Shown here in pieces: positions 33,844 through 45,205 of a stretch of 64,000 bases of DNA. The notes under the pieces were generated by a model that ran no database searches, was not told where the DNA came from, and saw only the letters and a list, made by a program, of their open reading frames with translations. Position 1 is the first letter of the stretch. Every line of letters starts with the position of its first letter. Both the position numbers and the translations under genes were made by a program. This stretch comes from JASHUC01 sp035606175 (lineage in GTDB: Bacteria; Pseudomonadota; Gammaproteobacteria; Steroidobacterales; Steroidobacteraceae). Where the stretch lies: assembly GCA_035606175.1 (NCBI GenBank), contig DATNFW010000013.1:3309-67308 (forward strand), given 5' to 3'.

Positions 33844-34865
33844 CACGAAGCCCGCGCGCGCGCGAGCGCATCGCAAAGCGCGTTCACTTCCGACTCCGGC
33901 TGATTCCAGGAGACCACGAAGCGCGCCTCACCGTTTGCGGCTGCGCCCCAATCGTAGAATTCGAATCCGGCCGAGCGCAGGTGTGCCTTGCCGCCCTCGC
34001 CGAGCCGCACGAACACCTCGTTCGCCTCTACCGGCTCGAGGAGCCAGACGCCGGCTGCACGGCCGATGCGCTGCGCGAAGGCGTTCGCGCGCTCCGCGTT
34101 GCGCTTCCAGGCGCCCGTCTCGACGTATGCATTGAGCTGCGCGGAGACGAAGCGCGATTTCGACAGCAGATGGCCCGCGCGCTTGCGGCGCAGCTCGAAG
34201 TCCGCAGCCTGCGCCGGCTCGAAGAAGACGACCGCCTCGGCGGCAAGCGCGCCGTTCTTCGTCGCGCCGAAAGAAAGCACGTCGACTCCCGCACGCCATG
34301 TGACCTCGCCCGGATGACAGTCGAGGAAGGCCACCGCATTCGCGAACCGCGCGCCATCGAGATGCACTTTCAGGCCGCGCCGATGCGCGGCCTCGGCGAG
34401 TGCCGCGATCTCTTGCGGCCGATAGCTCGTGCCGAGCTCGGTCGCCTGGGTGAGCGATACGGCAGCGGGCTGAACCGTGTGCACGGAGACCGGAGACTCA
34501 TCGAGCGCGGCTTCGAGCACTGCGGCCGTGAGCTTGCCGTGCGGAGCCCGCAGCGGCACGAGCCGTGCGCCGCCTGTCGCGTGCTCGGGCGCGCCGCATT
34601 CATCGCGCACGATATGTCCTTCCTCGTGCGCGAATATCGCACCGTAGGGCGGGCAGAGCACCGCGAGACTCAATGCGTTGGCAGCTGTGCCGGTTGCGAC
34701 CGGATAAGCTTTGAGCTCGCGCCCGAAGAACTCCCCGAGCACGCCGGAGAGCCGCTCCGTCCAAGGGTCGTCTCCGTACGCCCGCTCGAGCCCGTGATTG
34801 GCGGCGTGCAGCGCATCGAGAACTTCGGGGCAGATTGGCGCCGTGTTGTCGCTGAGGAAGCGCAT
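33843..34865 (-). CDS. Low-specificity L-threonine aldolase family enzyme
   Basis: A 340-residue fold-type I PLP enzyme that cleaves threonine or allo-threonine to glycine and acetaldehyde. It starts MRFLSDNTAPICPEVL, has AYPVATGTAANALSLA, the family histidine in FAHEEGHIVRDECGAPE, VHLDGARFANAVAFL, and the PLP lysine in SFGATKNGALAAEAV (about 210). RFVSAQLNAY also matches. The start was placed at the conserved MRFLSDNT. It is translationally coupled to hpnB (TGATG), a pairing without an obvious metabolic reason. Confidence 0.88.
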   Translation of the reverse strand: MRFLSDNTAPICPEVLDALHAANHGLERAYGDDPWTERLSGVLGEFFGRELKAYPVATGTAANALSLAVLCPPYGAIFAHEEGHIVRDECGAPEHATGGARLVPLRAPHGKLTAAVLEAALDESPVSVHTVQPAAVSLTQATELGTSYRPQEIAALAEAAHRRGLKVHLDGARFANAVAFLDCHPGEVTWRAGVDVLSFGATKNGALAAEAVVFFEPAQAADFELRRKRAGHLLSKSRFVSAQLNAYVETGAWKRNAERANAFAQRIGRAAGVWLLEPVEANEVFVRLGEGGKAHLRSAGFEFYDWGAAANGEARFVVSWNQPESEVNALCDALARARAS

Positions 34866-34932
34866 GAGAGACGATCCCTTCGGCCTGGCGAGGGCTGCTA
34901 TGATGCCAGCAACCGGCGGACGGCTCCCGCTC

Positions 34933-35688
34933 ATGCGATCTTCGATGCTCGACGCGACACCGCAGCTGCCACTCTGGTCCGAGGAGGACCCGCGGGAGTC
35001 GTGGGTGGTGCGCGAGAGCCGCCGCGCCCGCCGGCTCGCCGTGCGCGTCTTTCAGACCGGGCGCGTTGAGATCGTCGTACCGATCCGCACCTCTCGAGGT
35101 GCCGTCGAGCGGTTCATCGCGCGTCATCGGCGCTGGATCGAGCGCAAACGCGCCGAGGCTCTGGACCGCTCGCCGGCGTGCGACGCCTTCCCACCCCGCC
35201 TCATCGAGCTGCCGGGATGCGGCGAGAGCTGGCGCATTCATCTTGCAGGCGGACTCGGCCGAGCGCGCCTCGAGTGCTCGCCAGGCATGATCACGATTGC
35301 GGGCGACTGCCGCAACGGTCGAGCCGTCGGGCAGCTATTGCGCCGCTGGCTCATCGCCCGCGCGTGTACCGTGCTCGGCGCCGAGCTCGAGCGTGCGGCA
35401 CGCGAGCTCGGCTTCTCCTACCAGCGTGTCATCGTGCGCCGGCAGCGCACCCGCTGGGGGAGCTGCTCCGCACGCGGCACCGTGAGCCTCAACTGCTGTC
35501 TGCTGTTTCAACGGCCGGAGGTGGTGCGTTATCTGCTCATCCACGAGCTCGCCCACACGCGCCACTTGAATCATTCGCGGCTGTTCTGGCAATGCGTCGC
35601 CGACCACTGCCCGGAGCACCGTGCCCTCGACCGCGAGCTGCTCGATGGGTGGCGTCACGTGCCTTCCTGGGTCTTCGGCGAAATATGA
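34933..35688 (+). CDS. YgjP-like zinc metallopeptidase-fold protein
   Basis: A 251-residue protein of the YgjP/WLM-like (DUF45) family. It has the N-terminal strand pattern RRARRLAVRVFQTGRVEIVVP, the RRWIERKR helix, the family motif RTRWGSCSARGTVSLN (about 180) and the zinc site HELAHTRHLNHSRLFW (about 208, HExxH with a third His). The family is widespread but its substrate is uncertain. The stop overlaps the start of kynA (ATGA), so the two are coupled. The start is the first ATG (34933); 34945 is possible. Confidence 0.8.
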   Translation: MRSSMLDATPQLPLWSEEDPRESWVVRESRRARRLAVRVFQTGRVEIVVPIRTSRGAVERFIARHRRWIERKRAEALDRSPACDAFPPRLIELPGCGESWRIHLAGGLGRARLECSPGMITIAGDCRNGRAVGQLLRRWLIARACTVLGAELERAARELGFSYQRVIVRRQRTRWGSCSARGTVSLNCCLLFQRPEVVRYLLIHELAHTRHLNHSRLFWQCVADHCPEHRALDRELLDGWRHVPSWVFGEI

Positions 35689-36530
35689 CCGAGCACAAGG
35701 GCCGCGTCGATCTCTCCGACGAGCAGGTCCACTGGGACCTGGGCTCCTCGCTCTCCTATGGAGAGTACCTGCGTCTCGAGAGGCTGCTCGATGCGCAGAA
35801 GCCGCTCACATCCGAGCACGACGAGATGATGTTCATCATCATCCATCAGACATCGGAGCTTTGGATGCGGCTGTTCCTGCACGAGCTCATGGGTGTGCTC
35901 GAGTGCGTACGCCGCGATGATGTCGGCCCCTCGTTCAAGATGCTCGGGCGCATCTCGCGCGTGCAGACGCAGCTCACTGCCGCCTGGGACGTCCTCTCGA
36001 CGATGACGCCCTCCGACTACTCGGCCTTCCGCAACTCGCTCGGCCGCTCTTCGGGCTTTCAATCGGTTCAGTACCGGCTCCTCGAGCTTACGATCGGCAA
36101 CAAAAACGCCGAGATCATCGAGGTGCACAAGCGCAATGCGGCCGCGTACGCCCCGCTCAAGCGGGCGCTCGAGTCGCCATCGCTGTACGATGAAGTGCTC
36201 GCGCTGCTCTCGCGGCGCGGGTACGGCATACCCGAGGATTACCTGTCGCGCGACTTCAGCGAGTCGTACCAGCCGAGCAAGCAGGTGGCCGCCGCATGGC
36301 TCGCGGTCTATCACAATGCAGAGGAAGACTGGGACCTCTACGAGCTCGCCGAGCGGCTGATCGACCTCGACCACAAGTTCCAGCTCTGGCGCTTCCACCA
36401 CCTGAAGACGGTGGAGCGCATCATCGGCTACAAGCGCGGGACGGGCGGTACGAGCGGCGTCGCCTATCTTGCCAAGGCGCTCGAGCTCAAATTCTTCCCG
36501 GAGCTGTGGCAGATCCGCACTTCGATGTGA
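35685..36530 (+). CDS. kynA: Tryptophan 2,3-dioxygenase
   Basis: A 281-residue all-helical haem enzyme that opens the indole ring of tryptophan to N-formylkynurenine, the first step of the kynurenine route. Diagnostic stretches are LSYGEYLRLERLL, FIIIHQTSELWMRLFLHEL (distal His region, about 50), RNSLGRSSGFQSVQYRLLE (about 120), and FQLWRFHHLKTVERIIG with the proximal haem His followed by GTGGTSGVAYLAKA. No kynB or kynU is nearby. The last 44 bases overlap the PEP-CTERM gene convergently. Confidence 0.95.
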   Translation: MTEHKGRVDLSDEQVHWDLGSSLSYGEYLRLERLLDAQKPLTSEHDEMMFIIIHQTSELWMRLFLHELMGVLECVRRDDVGPSFKMLGRISRVQTQLTAAWDVLSTMTPSDYSAFRNSLGRSSGFQSVQYRLLELTIGNKNAEIIEVHKRNAAAYAPLKRALESPSLYDEVLALLSRRGYGIPEDYLSRDFSESYQPSKQVAAAWLAVYHNAEEDWDLYELAERLIDLDHKFQLWRFHHLKTVERIIGYKRGTGGTSGVAYLAKALELKFFPELWQIRTSM

Positions 36531-37170
36531 CGAGTCTGCGCCGAGACAGCGCCAAACCGATGAGGCCCAGCCCGAACAAAGCGAGCGTTGCAGGCTCAGG
36601 GACGGTTTCAAGGTCGGGGCCGAAGATCAGTTCTTCATCAAACGGAGACTCCGGCGCCGTGAGCCCGCCGTCTGGCACTCCCATCGCGCTAAAGACCTGA
36701 CCTTCGATCTGGGGAACGGTGGCGTACCCGGCGAAGAGCTCCGCAAGCGGCGTATCGTCATAGGCGACGTGGCCGAGCAGATAGACCCCGACCGGAAGGG
36801 TGATGGGCGCAAATTTTTCGAAGAGCCACTGGCCGTCCGGATCGGCAGATGCCACCGGCGTGCTAATGCCGGATTGGATAAGAGCGCTTTCGAGCAATGT
36901 TCCCGAGCCTGTGAAGAGACCGACCTCGGTTTGAATCGAGGGCTGCTTGAAGGAGTCCCAGACGCCAATCCCATCCACAGTGATGGGTGCGGTCAAATTG
37001 AATCCCCATCCAAAGGTCGTTCCGTTCGGGCCGCATGACCCGCAACTCGCGGGTACCCCGGGAGAGGTCAAATCGAGCAGCAAGCCGGCATGCGCGATCG
37101 ATGTACCTCCCGCTGTGCCGAACAGGAGAAGCAATCCCGTGGCGAGAAGAAAAGAAGACCTTGTCCTCAT
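36487..37170 (-). CDS. PEP-CTERM sorting-domain exported protein
   Basis: A 227-residue exported protein with a signal peptide (SFLLATGLLLLFGTAGGTSIAHA), a beta-rich mature part with a CGSCG pair, and a C-terminal PEP-CTERM sorting signal: VPEPATLALFGLGLIGLALSRRR. About 15 residues follow the Arg cluster, which is longer than usual. Exosortase would cut at the PEP motif and anchor or export the protein. No exosortase gene lies in the window. The middle resembles choice-of-anchor-type domains but I cannot name a function. A sigma-54-like promoter lies upstream. Confidence 0.85.
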   Translation of the reverse strand: MRTRSSFLLATGLLLLFGTAGGTSIAHAGLLLDLTSPGVPASCGSCGPNGTTFGWGFNLTAPITVDGIGVWDSFKQPSIQTEVGLFTGSGTLLESALIQSGISTPVASADPDGQWLFEKFAPITLPVGVYLLGHVAYDDTPLAELFAGYATVPQIEGQVFSAMGVPDGGLTAPESPFDEELIFGPDLETVPEPATLALFGLGLIGLALSRRRLVTSKCGSATAPGRI

Positions 37171-37273
37171 CGGAGCACCCCTGCACCTATTCCTGGACAT
37201 TGGGCGGCCGGTGCTTGCACCGCTGGCCTGGAATGCGTGGGCCGCCATCCCCCGGCTCCGTCAGGCTGTACTT

Positions 37274-37289
37274 TGCAATATCTGTACCA
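37274..37289 (-). promoter_or_regulatory. Sigma-54-type -24/-12 promoter for the PEP-CTERM gene
   Basis: On the minus strand the sequence reads TGGTACAGATATTGCA, with GG (-24) and GC (-12) exactly ten bases apart, close to the RpoN consensus TGGCAC-N5-TTGCA. Transcription would start near 37263, about 93 bases before the ATG. PEP-CTERM genes are often driven by RpoN with the PrsK/PrsR system, so position and match support each other. Confidence 0.7.
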
Positions 37290-37385
37290 TTTGATAGATA
37301 TCAGAGAATTGCAGCGATGCCGTGATTGATTTCGAGCGCGCTTTGTAAAGGGCTTCGACAGCCCGCGCCGCTGGAAGAGCTCAAC

Positions 37386-38087
37386 TCAGTCGGATGTGGA
37401 AGGGTGTAGTGACGGACTACTTCGGGGCTTCGCCGTGAGGCGGCGCCGCGCCTGCCACTGCTTGACCAGCCGATAGCCGAGCAGCAGTGCGAGCAGGAAC
37501 GCGTAGAGAAGCGGCAGGCGGACGTCGCGCTTGACCTGCCAGTAGTAGTGCCAAACGCCGAATATCGCGATGAGGTAGATGAGGCGATGGAGCTTCTGCC
37601 AGCGCCTGCCGAGGCGGCGCATCATCCGGTTCGTCGAGGTGATCGCGAGCGGAATGAGCATCAGGAGTGCCGAGAAACCGATCGTGATGTAGGGACGCTT
37701 CGTGATGTCGGTGACGACGCTGTGCCAGTCCATCCCGCGGTCGAGCACGATGTAGATGATGAAATGCAGCGACGCGTAAAAGAATGCGAACAGTCCGAGC
37801 ATGCGTCGCAGGCGGACCAGGTGCGTGACGCCCGTGAGCTGGCGCACCGGCGTCACGAGCAGCGTGATGAGGATCAGATTGAGCGCCGTCTTGCCACAGG
37901 AGTGCAGGAGCTTCGCGACGGGATCGGGACCCAAGAGCGAGGCGAGGGCGTTCGCGGCGGCGGCGCCGCTCCCCGAGGACTGCAGTACCACGCCGACCGT
38001 GCCGAGCGCGAGCAGCACCGCGGGCACCGAGCACGCGGCAAAGACGACGGGTTTGTAGAGATAGCGGTAGCGCTGCTCTACTTTCAA
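37386..38087 (-). CDS. msrQ: Protein-methionine-sulfoxide reductase haem-binding subunit MsrQ
   Basis: A 233-residue six-helix membrane cytochrome b of the ferric-reductase-like family. It has GKTALNLILITLLVTPVRQL, RRMLGLFAFFYASLHFIIY with a haem His, and RWQKLHRLIYLIAIFGVWHYYW with more histidines. It carries electrons from the quinone pool to periplasmic MsrP. The frame has no ATG; a TTG at 38087 overlapping the msrP stop (TTGA) gives the expected N terminus (KVEQRYRYLYKPVVF). Confidence 0.9.
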   Translation of the reverse strand: MKVEQRYRYLYKPVVFAACSVPAVLLALGTVGVVLQSSGSGAAAANALASLLGPDPVAKLLHSCGKTALNLILITLLVTPVRQLTGVTHLVRLRRMLGLFAFFYASLHFIIYIVLDRGMDWHSVVTDITKRPYITIGFSALLMLIPLAITSTNRMMRRLGRRWQKLHRLIYLIAIFGVWHYYWQVKRDVRLPLLYAFLLALLLGYRLVKQWQARRRLTAKPRSSPSLHPSTSD

Positions 38088-39031
38088 AAGTACCGCCGCA
38101 GGTCCATACCCTTGTACAGGTATGCCACCTCGTTCTCGTAGCCGTTGAACATCAGCGTCGGCTGCCGCGCAAAAAGTCCCTTGCCGATGACCCGCTCCGA
38201 CGCCTGGCTCCAGCGCGGATGATCGACGTGCGGATTCACGTTCGCGTAGAAGCCGTATTCGTTCGGGGCGACCACGGCCCAGGTGTTGCGCGGCTGCTGT
38301 GCCGTGAAATTGATCTTGACGATCGACTTGATTCCCTTGAAGCCGTACTTCCACGGCACGATGAGCCGCAGCGGGGCACCATCCTGATTGGGAAGGACGG
38401 AGCCGTAGAGTCCGACGACCATGAGCGTGAGCGGGTTCACCGCCTCGTCCATCCTCAGCCCCTCGATGTAAGGCCACGGCAGTATCGAGGTGCGCTCGTA
38501 GGGCATCTGAGTCGTGTCATAGAGGGTCGTGAACTCGACATACTTCGCGCGCGAGGTGGGCGAGAAGCGCTTGATGAGATCGGCGAGCGGGAATCCCACC
38601 CACGGGATCACCATCGACCAGGCCTCGACGCATCGGAAGCGATAGACGCGCTCCTCGAGCGGATGTGGGTGCAGGATGTCCTCCAGATGGAATGTCCCGG
38701 TCTTCTCCGCCTCGCCGGTGATCGCGACGCTCCAGGGCTTGGGACGTAGGGTTCCGGCGTTCTCCTTCGGGTCGCCCTTGTCGGTCCCGAATTCGTAGAA
38801 ATTGTTGTAGCCACTGATGTCCGCGTAGCTCGTCGGCTGTTCGCTCACGGAGTATTTGGCGTTGCGCGTGCAGGGGAGCCGGGGCAAGGGGGAGCCCTCT
38901 GCGGCATGCGCCTGCGGCAGGAGAGCCGTTGCGCCGCCTGCGAGCGCTCCGGCCAGAAGCGAGCGGCGATTGAGGAACACCTCACGCGGCGTGATCTCGG
39001 ACGGGAGAATACCGCCCGGCAGTTTTTTCAT
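38084..39031 (-). CDS. msrP: Protein-methionine-sulfoxide reductase catalytic subunit MsrP
   Basis: A 315-residue periplasmic molybdoenzyme that repairs oxidised methionine in exported proteins. The N terminus MKKLPGGILPSEITPREVF leads into a Tat signal with NRRSLLAGALAGG. The single molybdenum cysteine is in YRFRCVEAWSMVIPW (about 163); other marks are KYVEFTTLYD, LPWPYIEGLRMDEA and KYGFKGIKSIVKI. It is coupled to msrQ. The frame extends upstream but without homology, so the ATG at 39031 was chosen. The 240-base upstream gap is GC-rich with no further gene. Confidence 0.95.
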   Translation of the reverse strand: MKKLPGGILPSEITPREVFLNRRSLLAGALAGGATALLPQAHAAEGSPLPRLPCTRNAKYSVSEQPTSYADISGYNNFYEFGTDKGDPKENAGTLRPKPWSVAITGEAEKTGTFHLEDILHPHPLEERVYRFRCVEAWSMVIPWVGFPLADLIKRFSPTSRAKYVEFTTLYDTTQMPYERTSILPWPYIEGLRMDEAVNPLTLMVVGLYGSVLPNQDGAPLRLIVPWKYGFKGIKSIVKINFTAQQPRNTWAVVAPNEYGFYANVNPHVDHPRWSQASERVIGKGLFARQPTLMFNGYENEVAYLYKGMDLRRYF

Positions 39032-39271
39032 GGTTTCCTCACTCGGTTGCGGTCGCGCGCGCTCGCGCGCTGTCCCGGCTCTCACCGGACGCGCCTCTAC
39101 ATCGAGTGGGGCATCCGGCGGCGCGGAGAAGTTCCCGCCCGCAATCGCCAAATATAACGCGCTCGGGGCGAGCCGCGAAGCGGCGAGCGCAAGAGCAGCA
39201 AGCCTGGGCCGAAAGCGCGCCCCAGGGACGGGGACCTGCGGCGCTCTCGGCAGCATCCGACCGAACTGCGG

Positions 39272-39948
39272 TCAGCGCCACCGGGCGGTCGGAACTCCGA
39301 CCCGGGCGGCCTGGCGTCGCGCGGCCGCTGAGCCACAGACGAGCAGCGGCTCATCGACGATCGCGAGATGATCGAGATCGGCAGCCTCGTTGCCGTAGGC
39401 GGCGATGGGCACTCCGGGATAACGCTGCCTCAGCTCGAGGATGCAACGTGCCTTCTCTTTGTCGCGCCGGTTCGGTGTCGCCAAGCCGCCGTCGAGGTTG
39501 TCCCCGTGCCAGGTGAGCTCCGTGCAGAGCGTGTCCTCGAAGCCGAGCTGCGCGCCGAGAGCTGGCACGTACAGGTCCGGGCTCGCGCTGAGCAGTACCA
39601 GGCGATCGCCGCGGCGTCGATGGGCCTCGATCGCGCGGAGCGCATCGCCGCGCAATCCGCGCTCGATCAGCCACGGCACGAAACGCGCGGTCCAGGCCTC
39701 GAGCGCCGCGCGCCCGTATCCGCGCAGGGTCTTCTCGAGAAGCCGAGCCTTCAATGCTCCGCGATCGATCCGGCCGAGCAGATAGGCGAGGAGCGCCGGT
39801 GCAACCATCACGACGCGCAGCCATCGCCAGGGACGGCGCGCGAGAAGCCGGATGACGTAGGGCGCCAGCGTTCCGCGCCGGCTGATCGTGCCGTCGAGAT
39901 CGAAAACGGCAAGCCGTGCCGGCAGGGACGGCGCGGCCCGCGCCTCGC

Positions 39949-39952
<4 letters not shown>
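39272..39952 (-). CDS. HAD-IB family phosphatase (SerB/PSPase-like)
   Basis: A 226-residue haloacid-dehalogenase-fold hydrolase. Motif I is VFDLDGTISRRG (nucleophile and general acid Asp, about 14-16), motif II is LLSASPDLY (about 123), and motif III/IV is AAYGNEAADLDHL (about 190), where the usual GDS/GNSxxD is modified. A hydrophobic segment (WLRVVMVAPALLAYLLG, about 37-53) belongs to the cap region in this subfamily. The substrate is unknown. The only suitable start is a TTG overlapping the acnA stop (TTGA), so it is the last gene of mnmA-acnA. Confidence 0.8.
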
Positions 39953-42737
<2,785 letters not shown>

Positions 42738-42741
<4 letters not shown>

Positions 42742-43916
42742 TTGAATCTCCGCAACGGCTCTGCGCACGTCGGCCCCGTGCCGGGTGCTGCGGCCGACCG
42801 AGTTGCCGGCGTTGCGAGCGGAATTATATCGGGCATCACCTGCTCGATCACGCCGCCGCCGAGGCATCGCGTGTCTTCGTAGACGACCGCGTACTGACCG
42901 GGCGTCGCGGCCCGCTGCGGCTCATCGAAGCGGATGCACACCGCGCCCGCGCAAGTGGGCTCCACGAGTGCCGGCTCGAGAGGCTGGCGATGGCGGATCC
43001 TCACCGTGCAGCGACGCGCCGAATCGAGCGGCGGCGCGAGCCAGTTGAGCCGGCCCGTCACGAGCGCGGAGCGAGTGAGCAATGGATGATCGCGGCCCTG
43101 CACGACGATGAGCGCATTGCGAGCGGGGTCCTTCGCCGCGACGTACCAGGGCTCGCCAACGCTGCCGCGGCGGCCGCCGATCTCGAGTCCCTCGCGCTGA
43201 CCGATCGTATAGAAAGGAAGTCCCCGGTGGCGTCCGAGCAGCACGCCCTCGCTCGACTCGATCGGACCGGGCGAGTCGGGCAGAAAGCGCGCGAGAAACT
43301 CGCGAAAAGGACGCTCGCCGATGAAGCAGATGCCGGTGCTGTCGGGTTTGTCGAAGACCGGGAGGCCTGCGCGGCGCGCGCGCTCGCGCACCTCCGCCTT
43401 CAGAAGATCGCCGAGCGGCATGAGCGTGCGCTCGAGCTGCCCGCGCTCGACCGCGCAGAGAAAATACGTCTGATCCTTGGCTGCATCGCGCGCCAGATGC
43501 AGCCCCATGCCATCCGGCCCCCGTGCGAGGCGCGCATAGTGGCCCGTCGCAAACCACTCGCCCCCGAGGCGGCGCGCGTAGCGCAGCGCGACGCCGAACT
43601 TCACCTCACGATTGCAGAGAACATCGGGGTTCGGCGTACGGCCGGCCCGGTGCTCGGCGAGGAAGTGCTCGAACACCCGCGCACGGTACTCGGCGGCGAA
43701 GCTTGCGCGGTGCAACGGAATGCCCAGCTCGCGCGCGACTGCGCGTGCATCCTGAAAGTCCTGGGCGGCCGTGCAGTAGGTATCGTCCTCTTCCCAGTTG
43801 CTGAGAAACAGCCCCTGGACCGCGTAGCCCCGTTCCTTGAGCAACAGCGCCGCCACGGCGGAATCGACGCCGCCGGAGAGGCCGACGATCACCCGGGGGC
43901 CGAATTTCGAGCTCAT
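42738..43916 (-). CDS. mnmA: tRNA-specific 2-thiouridylase MnmA
   Basis: A 392-residue enzyme that puts sulfur on U34 of Lys, Glu and Gln tRNAs. The PP-loop is SGGVDS (14-19), the catalytic nucleophile Cys101 is in NPDVLCNREVKF, and the second cysteine Cys197 is in STGICFIGE. Other family features are GHYARL, KDQTYFL and the C-terminal beta-barrel (FYTIGQREGL, VVQGRDHP). The C terminus is about 20 residues longer than in E. coli. It lies downstream of nudJ on the same strand and overlaps acnA. Confidence 0.96.
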
Positions 43917-43957
43917 CGGCCAATGTTAGCGGATGGCCGCGTGCGCCGCGGCCGTGC

Positions 43958-44440
43958 TCAGACGCTCGCGGCGTTGACGGTGAGCGCGGTGTCCAGATCG
44001 AGGTAGGCGACGAGATCGAGCGGGTGGCGGCGGCCGGCGAGATAGTCGTCGATGCAGCGCAGGACGAGCGGGCTGCGCAGGCGCGGCTCCCGCTCCGCGA
44101 GCTCGGCGCGAGTCAGCCAATGCGTCCGCAGGATGCCGCGGTCGAGCGGCTGGGTGGGGTGGTGATCGTCGGCAGTGCCGGCAAAGGCGAATCGCATGGT
44201 AGGGCGAGCGCCGCCCGCCCCGCTCAACAAATAGATCCCGACGAGATGCCGCGGAGTAAACCGCCAGGCAGTCTCCTCGCGCGCCTCGCGAGCGACGGCC
44301 TCGAGCAGCGTCTCGCCGATCTCGACGTGACCGGCCGGCTGATTGAATACGAGGCGCCCCTTGATGCGCTCCTCGACGACGAGGAACCGGCCGCTCTGTT
44401 CGGCGAGTGCGGCGACGGTCACCTCCGGCTTCAGGGGCAT
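43958..44440 (-). CDS. nudJ: NUDIX hydrolase, NudJ-like phosphatase
   Basis: A 160-residue NUDIX enzyme starting MPLKPEVTVAAL, much like E. coli NudJ (HMP-PP/nucleotide pyrophosphatase). The NUDIX box reads GHVEIGETLLEAVAREAREE, followed by TAW where the consensus has a Gly. FLVVEERIKGRLVFNQPAG and RSPLVLRCIDDYLAG also match NudJ. The neighbourhood nudJ-mnmA with purB close by is the gammaproteobacterial arrangement. An upstream in-frame ATG at 44458 would add six residues. Confidence 0.88.
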   Translation of the reverse strand: MPLKPEVTVAALAEQSGRFLVVEERIKGRLVFNQPAGHVEIGETLLEAVAREAREETAWRFTPRHLVGIYLLSGAGGARPTMRFAFAGTADDHHPTQPLDRGILRTHWLTRAELAEREPRLRSPLVLRCIDDYLAGRRHPLDLVAYLDLDTALTVNAASV

Positions 44441-44474
44441 GCGCTCGATTATAGACATGCGATGCAGGTGCGCG

Positions 44475-45095
44475 TCAGGCGCGGGCGCGGGCGGCGCGCA
44501 GCGCATCCTCGGGGGCGCTGCGCATCCAGAGGGCGTCGAATTCGGTCAGATAGACTCGTGCGATCGACGGATTGTTGAAGTCGGCGATGCCGTCCCACGT
44601 GTCGGCGCGCAGCCGGTACACGACGGCTCGATCGTCCGCGACGAGATACGCTCCGGCTCGCGCCGCTGCCGGTGTGCGCTCGGCCGCCGGCACCTCCACG
44701 ATGTGCCGAATGTCGATGTAGCTCGAGAGGCGCCGCCCCATTGCCGCGAAGCGGTTGCTGTCGCGTACCACGCGTGCGGGGTCTGCAAGCAGCACGCGAA
44801 CCTTCGAGAAGCTGCGCGAGAGCACGAAGCGTTTGATGATTTCGAGAAACGCACTCTGATCGTACAGATCGGGCTCTAGATCCGGGGTGTAGATCGAGAT
44901 CATGCGCTGCGCCGAGGAGGCCGCGGTCTCCACGGCCGCGCGCGCCTCATCGAGCGAAGTGAATACGGTGAGCGACTCCGCCGAGCGCGTCGGGGCGGTG
45001 TGGCCCGCGGGCGATTCGGCGAGCGGGGCGGCGCATCTCGCGCCCGCCAGCAGCGCGAAAACGCCAATCGGCTCAGTTTCCCCGGATGGTTTCAT
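44475..45095 (-). CDS. Phospholipase-D-like domain protein of unknown function (DUF7931-like)
   Basis: A protein of about 206 residues resembling the uncharacterised DUF7931 group, which has a PLD-nuclease-like fold. Visible marks are AQRMISIYTPDLEPDLYDQSAFLEI, SKVRVLLADPARVVRDSNRF and RHIVEVPA, then ADDRAVVYRLRADTWDGIADFNNP. There is no HKD catalytic motif, so it is probably not an active phospholipase. The start is uncertain: ATG at 45095 or GTG at 45155, the latter reading through a short hairpin (45112-45126). It sits between purB and nudJ. Confidence 0.7.
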   Translation of the reverse strand: MKPSGETEPIGVFALLAGARCAAPLAESPAGHTAPTRSAESLTVFTSLDEARAAVETAASSAQRMISIYTPDLEPDLYDQSAFLEIIKRFVLSRSFSKVRVLLADPARVVRDSNRFAAMGRRLSSYIDIRHIVEVPAAERTPAAARAGAYLVADDRAVVYRLRADTWDGIADFNNPSIARVYLTEFDALWMRSAPEDALRAARARA

Positions 45096-45205
45096 CTCTT
45101 TTTTTGAAGTGGGCCCGCATCGGGCCTCGATGATCTTAGGAATCTCGCGGCGCACAATGAGTGCAGCCGGTCACGCTTTGAAGCGTCGAGGGGCTCGCGT
45201 ATGGC

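Noticed and set aside
39162..39226. Short hairpins after the HAD phosphatase gene as a terminator
   Set aside because: Several GC-rich stems (e.g. GCCGC-GAA-GCGGC) can be drawn, but none is followed by a T run on the relevant strand, and such stems are frequent by chance here.
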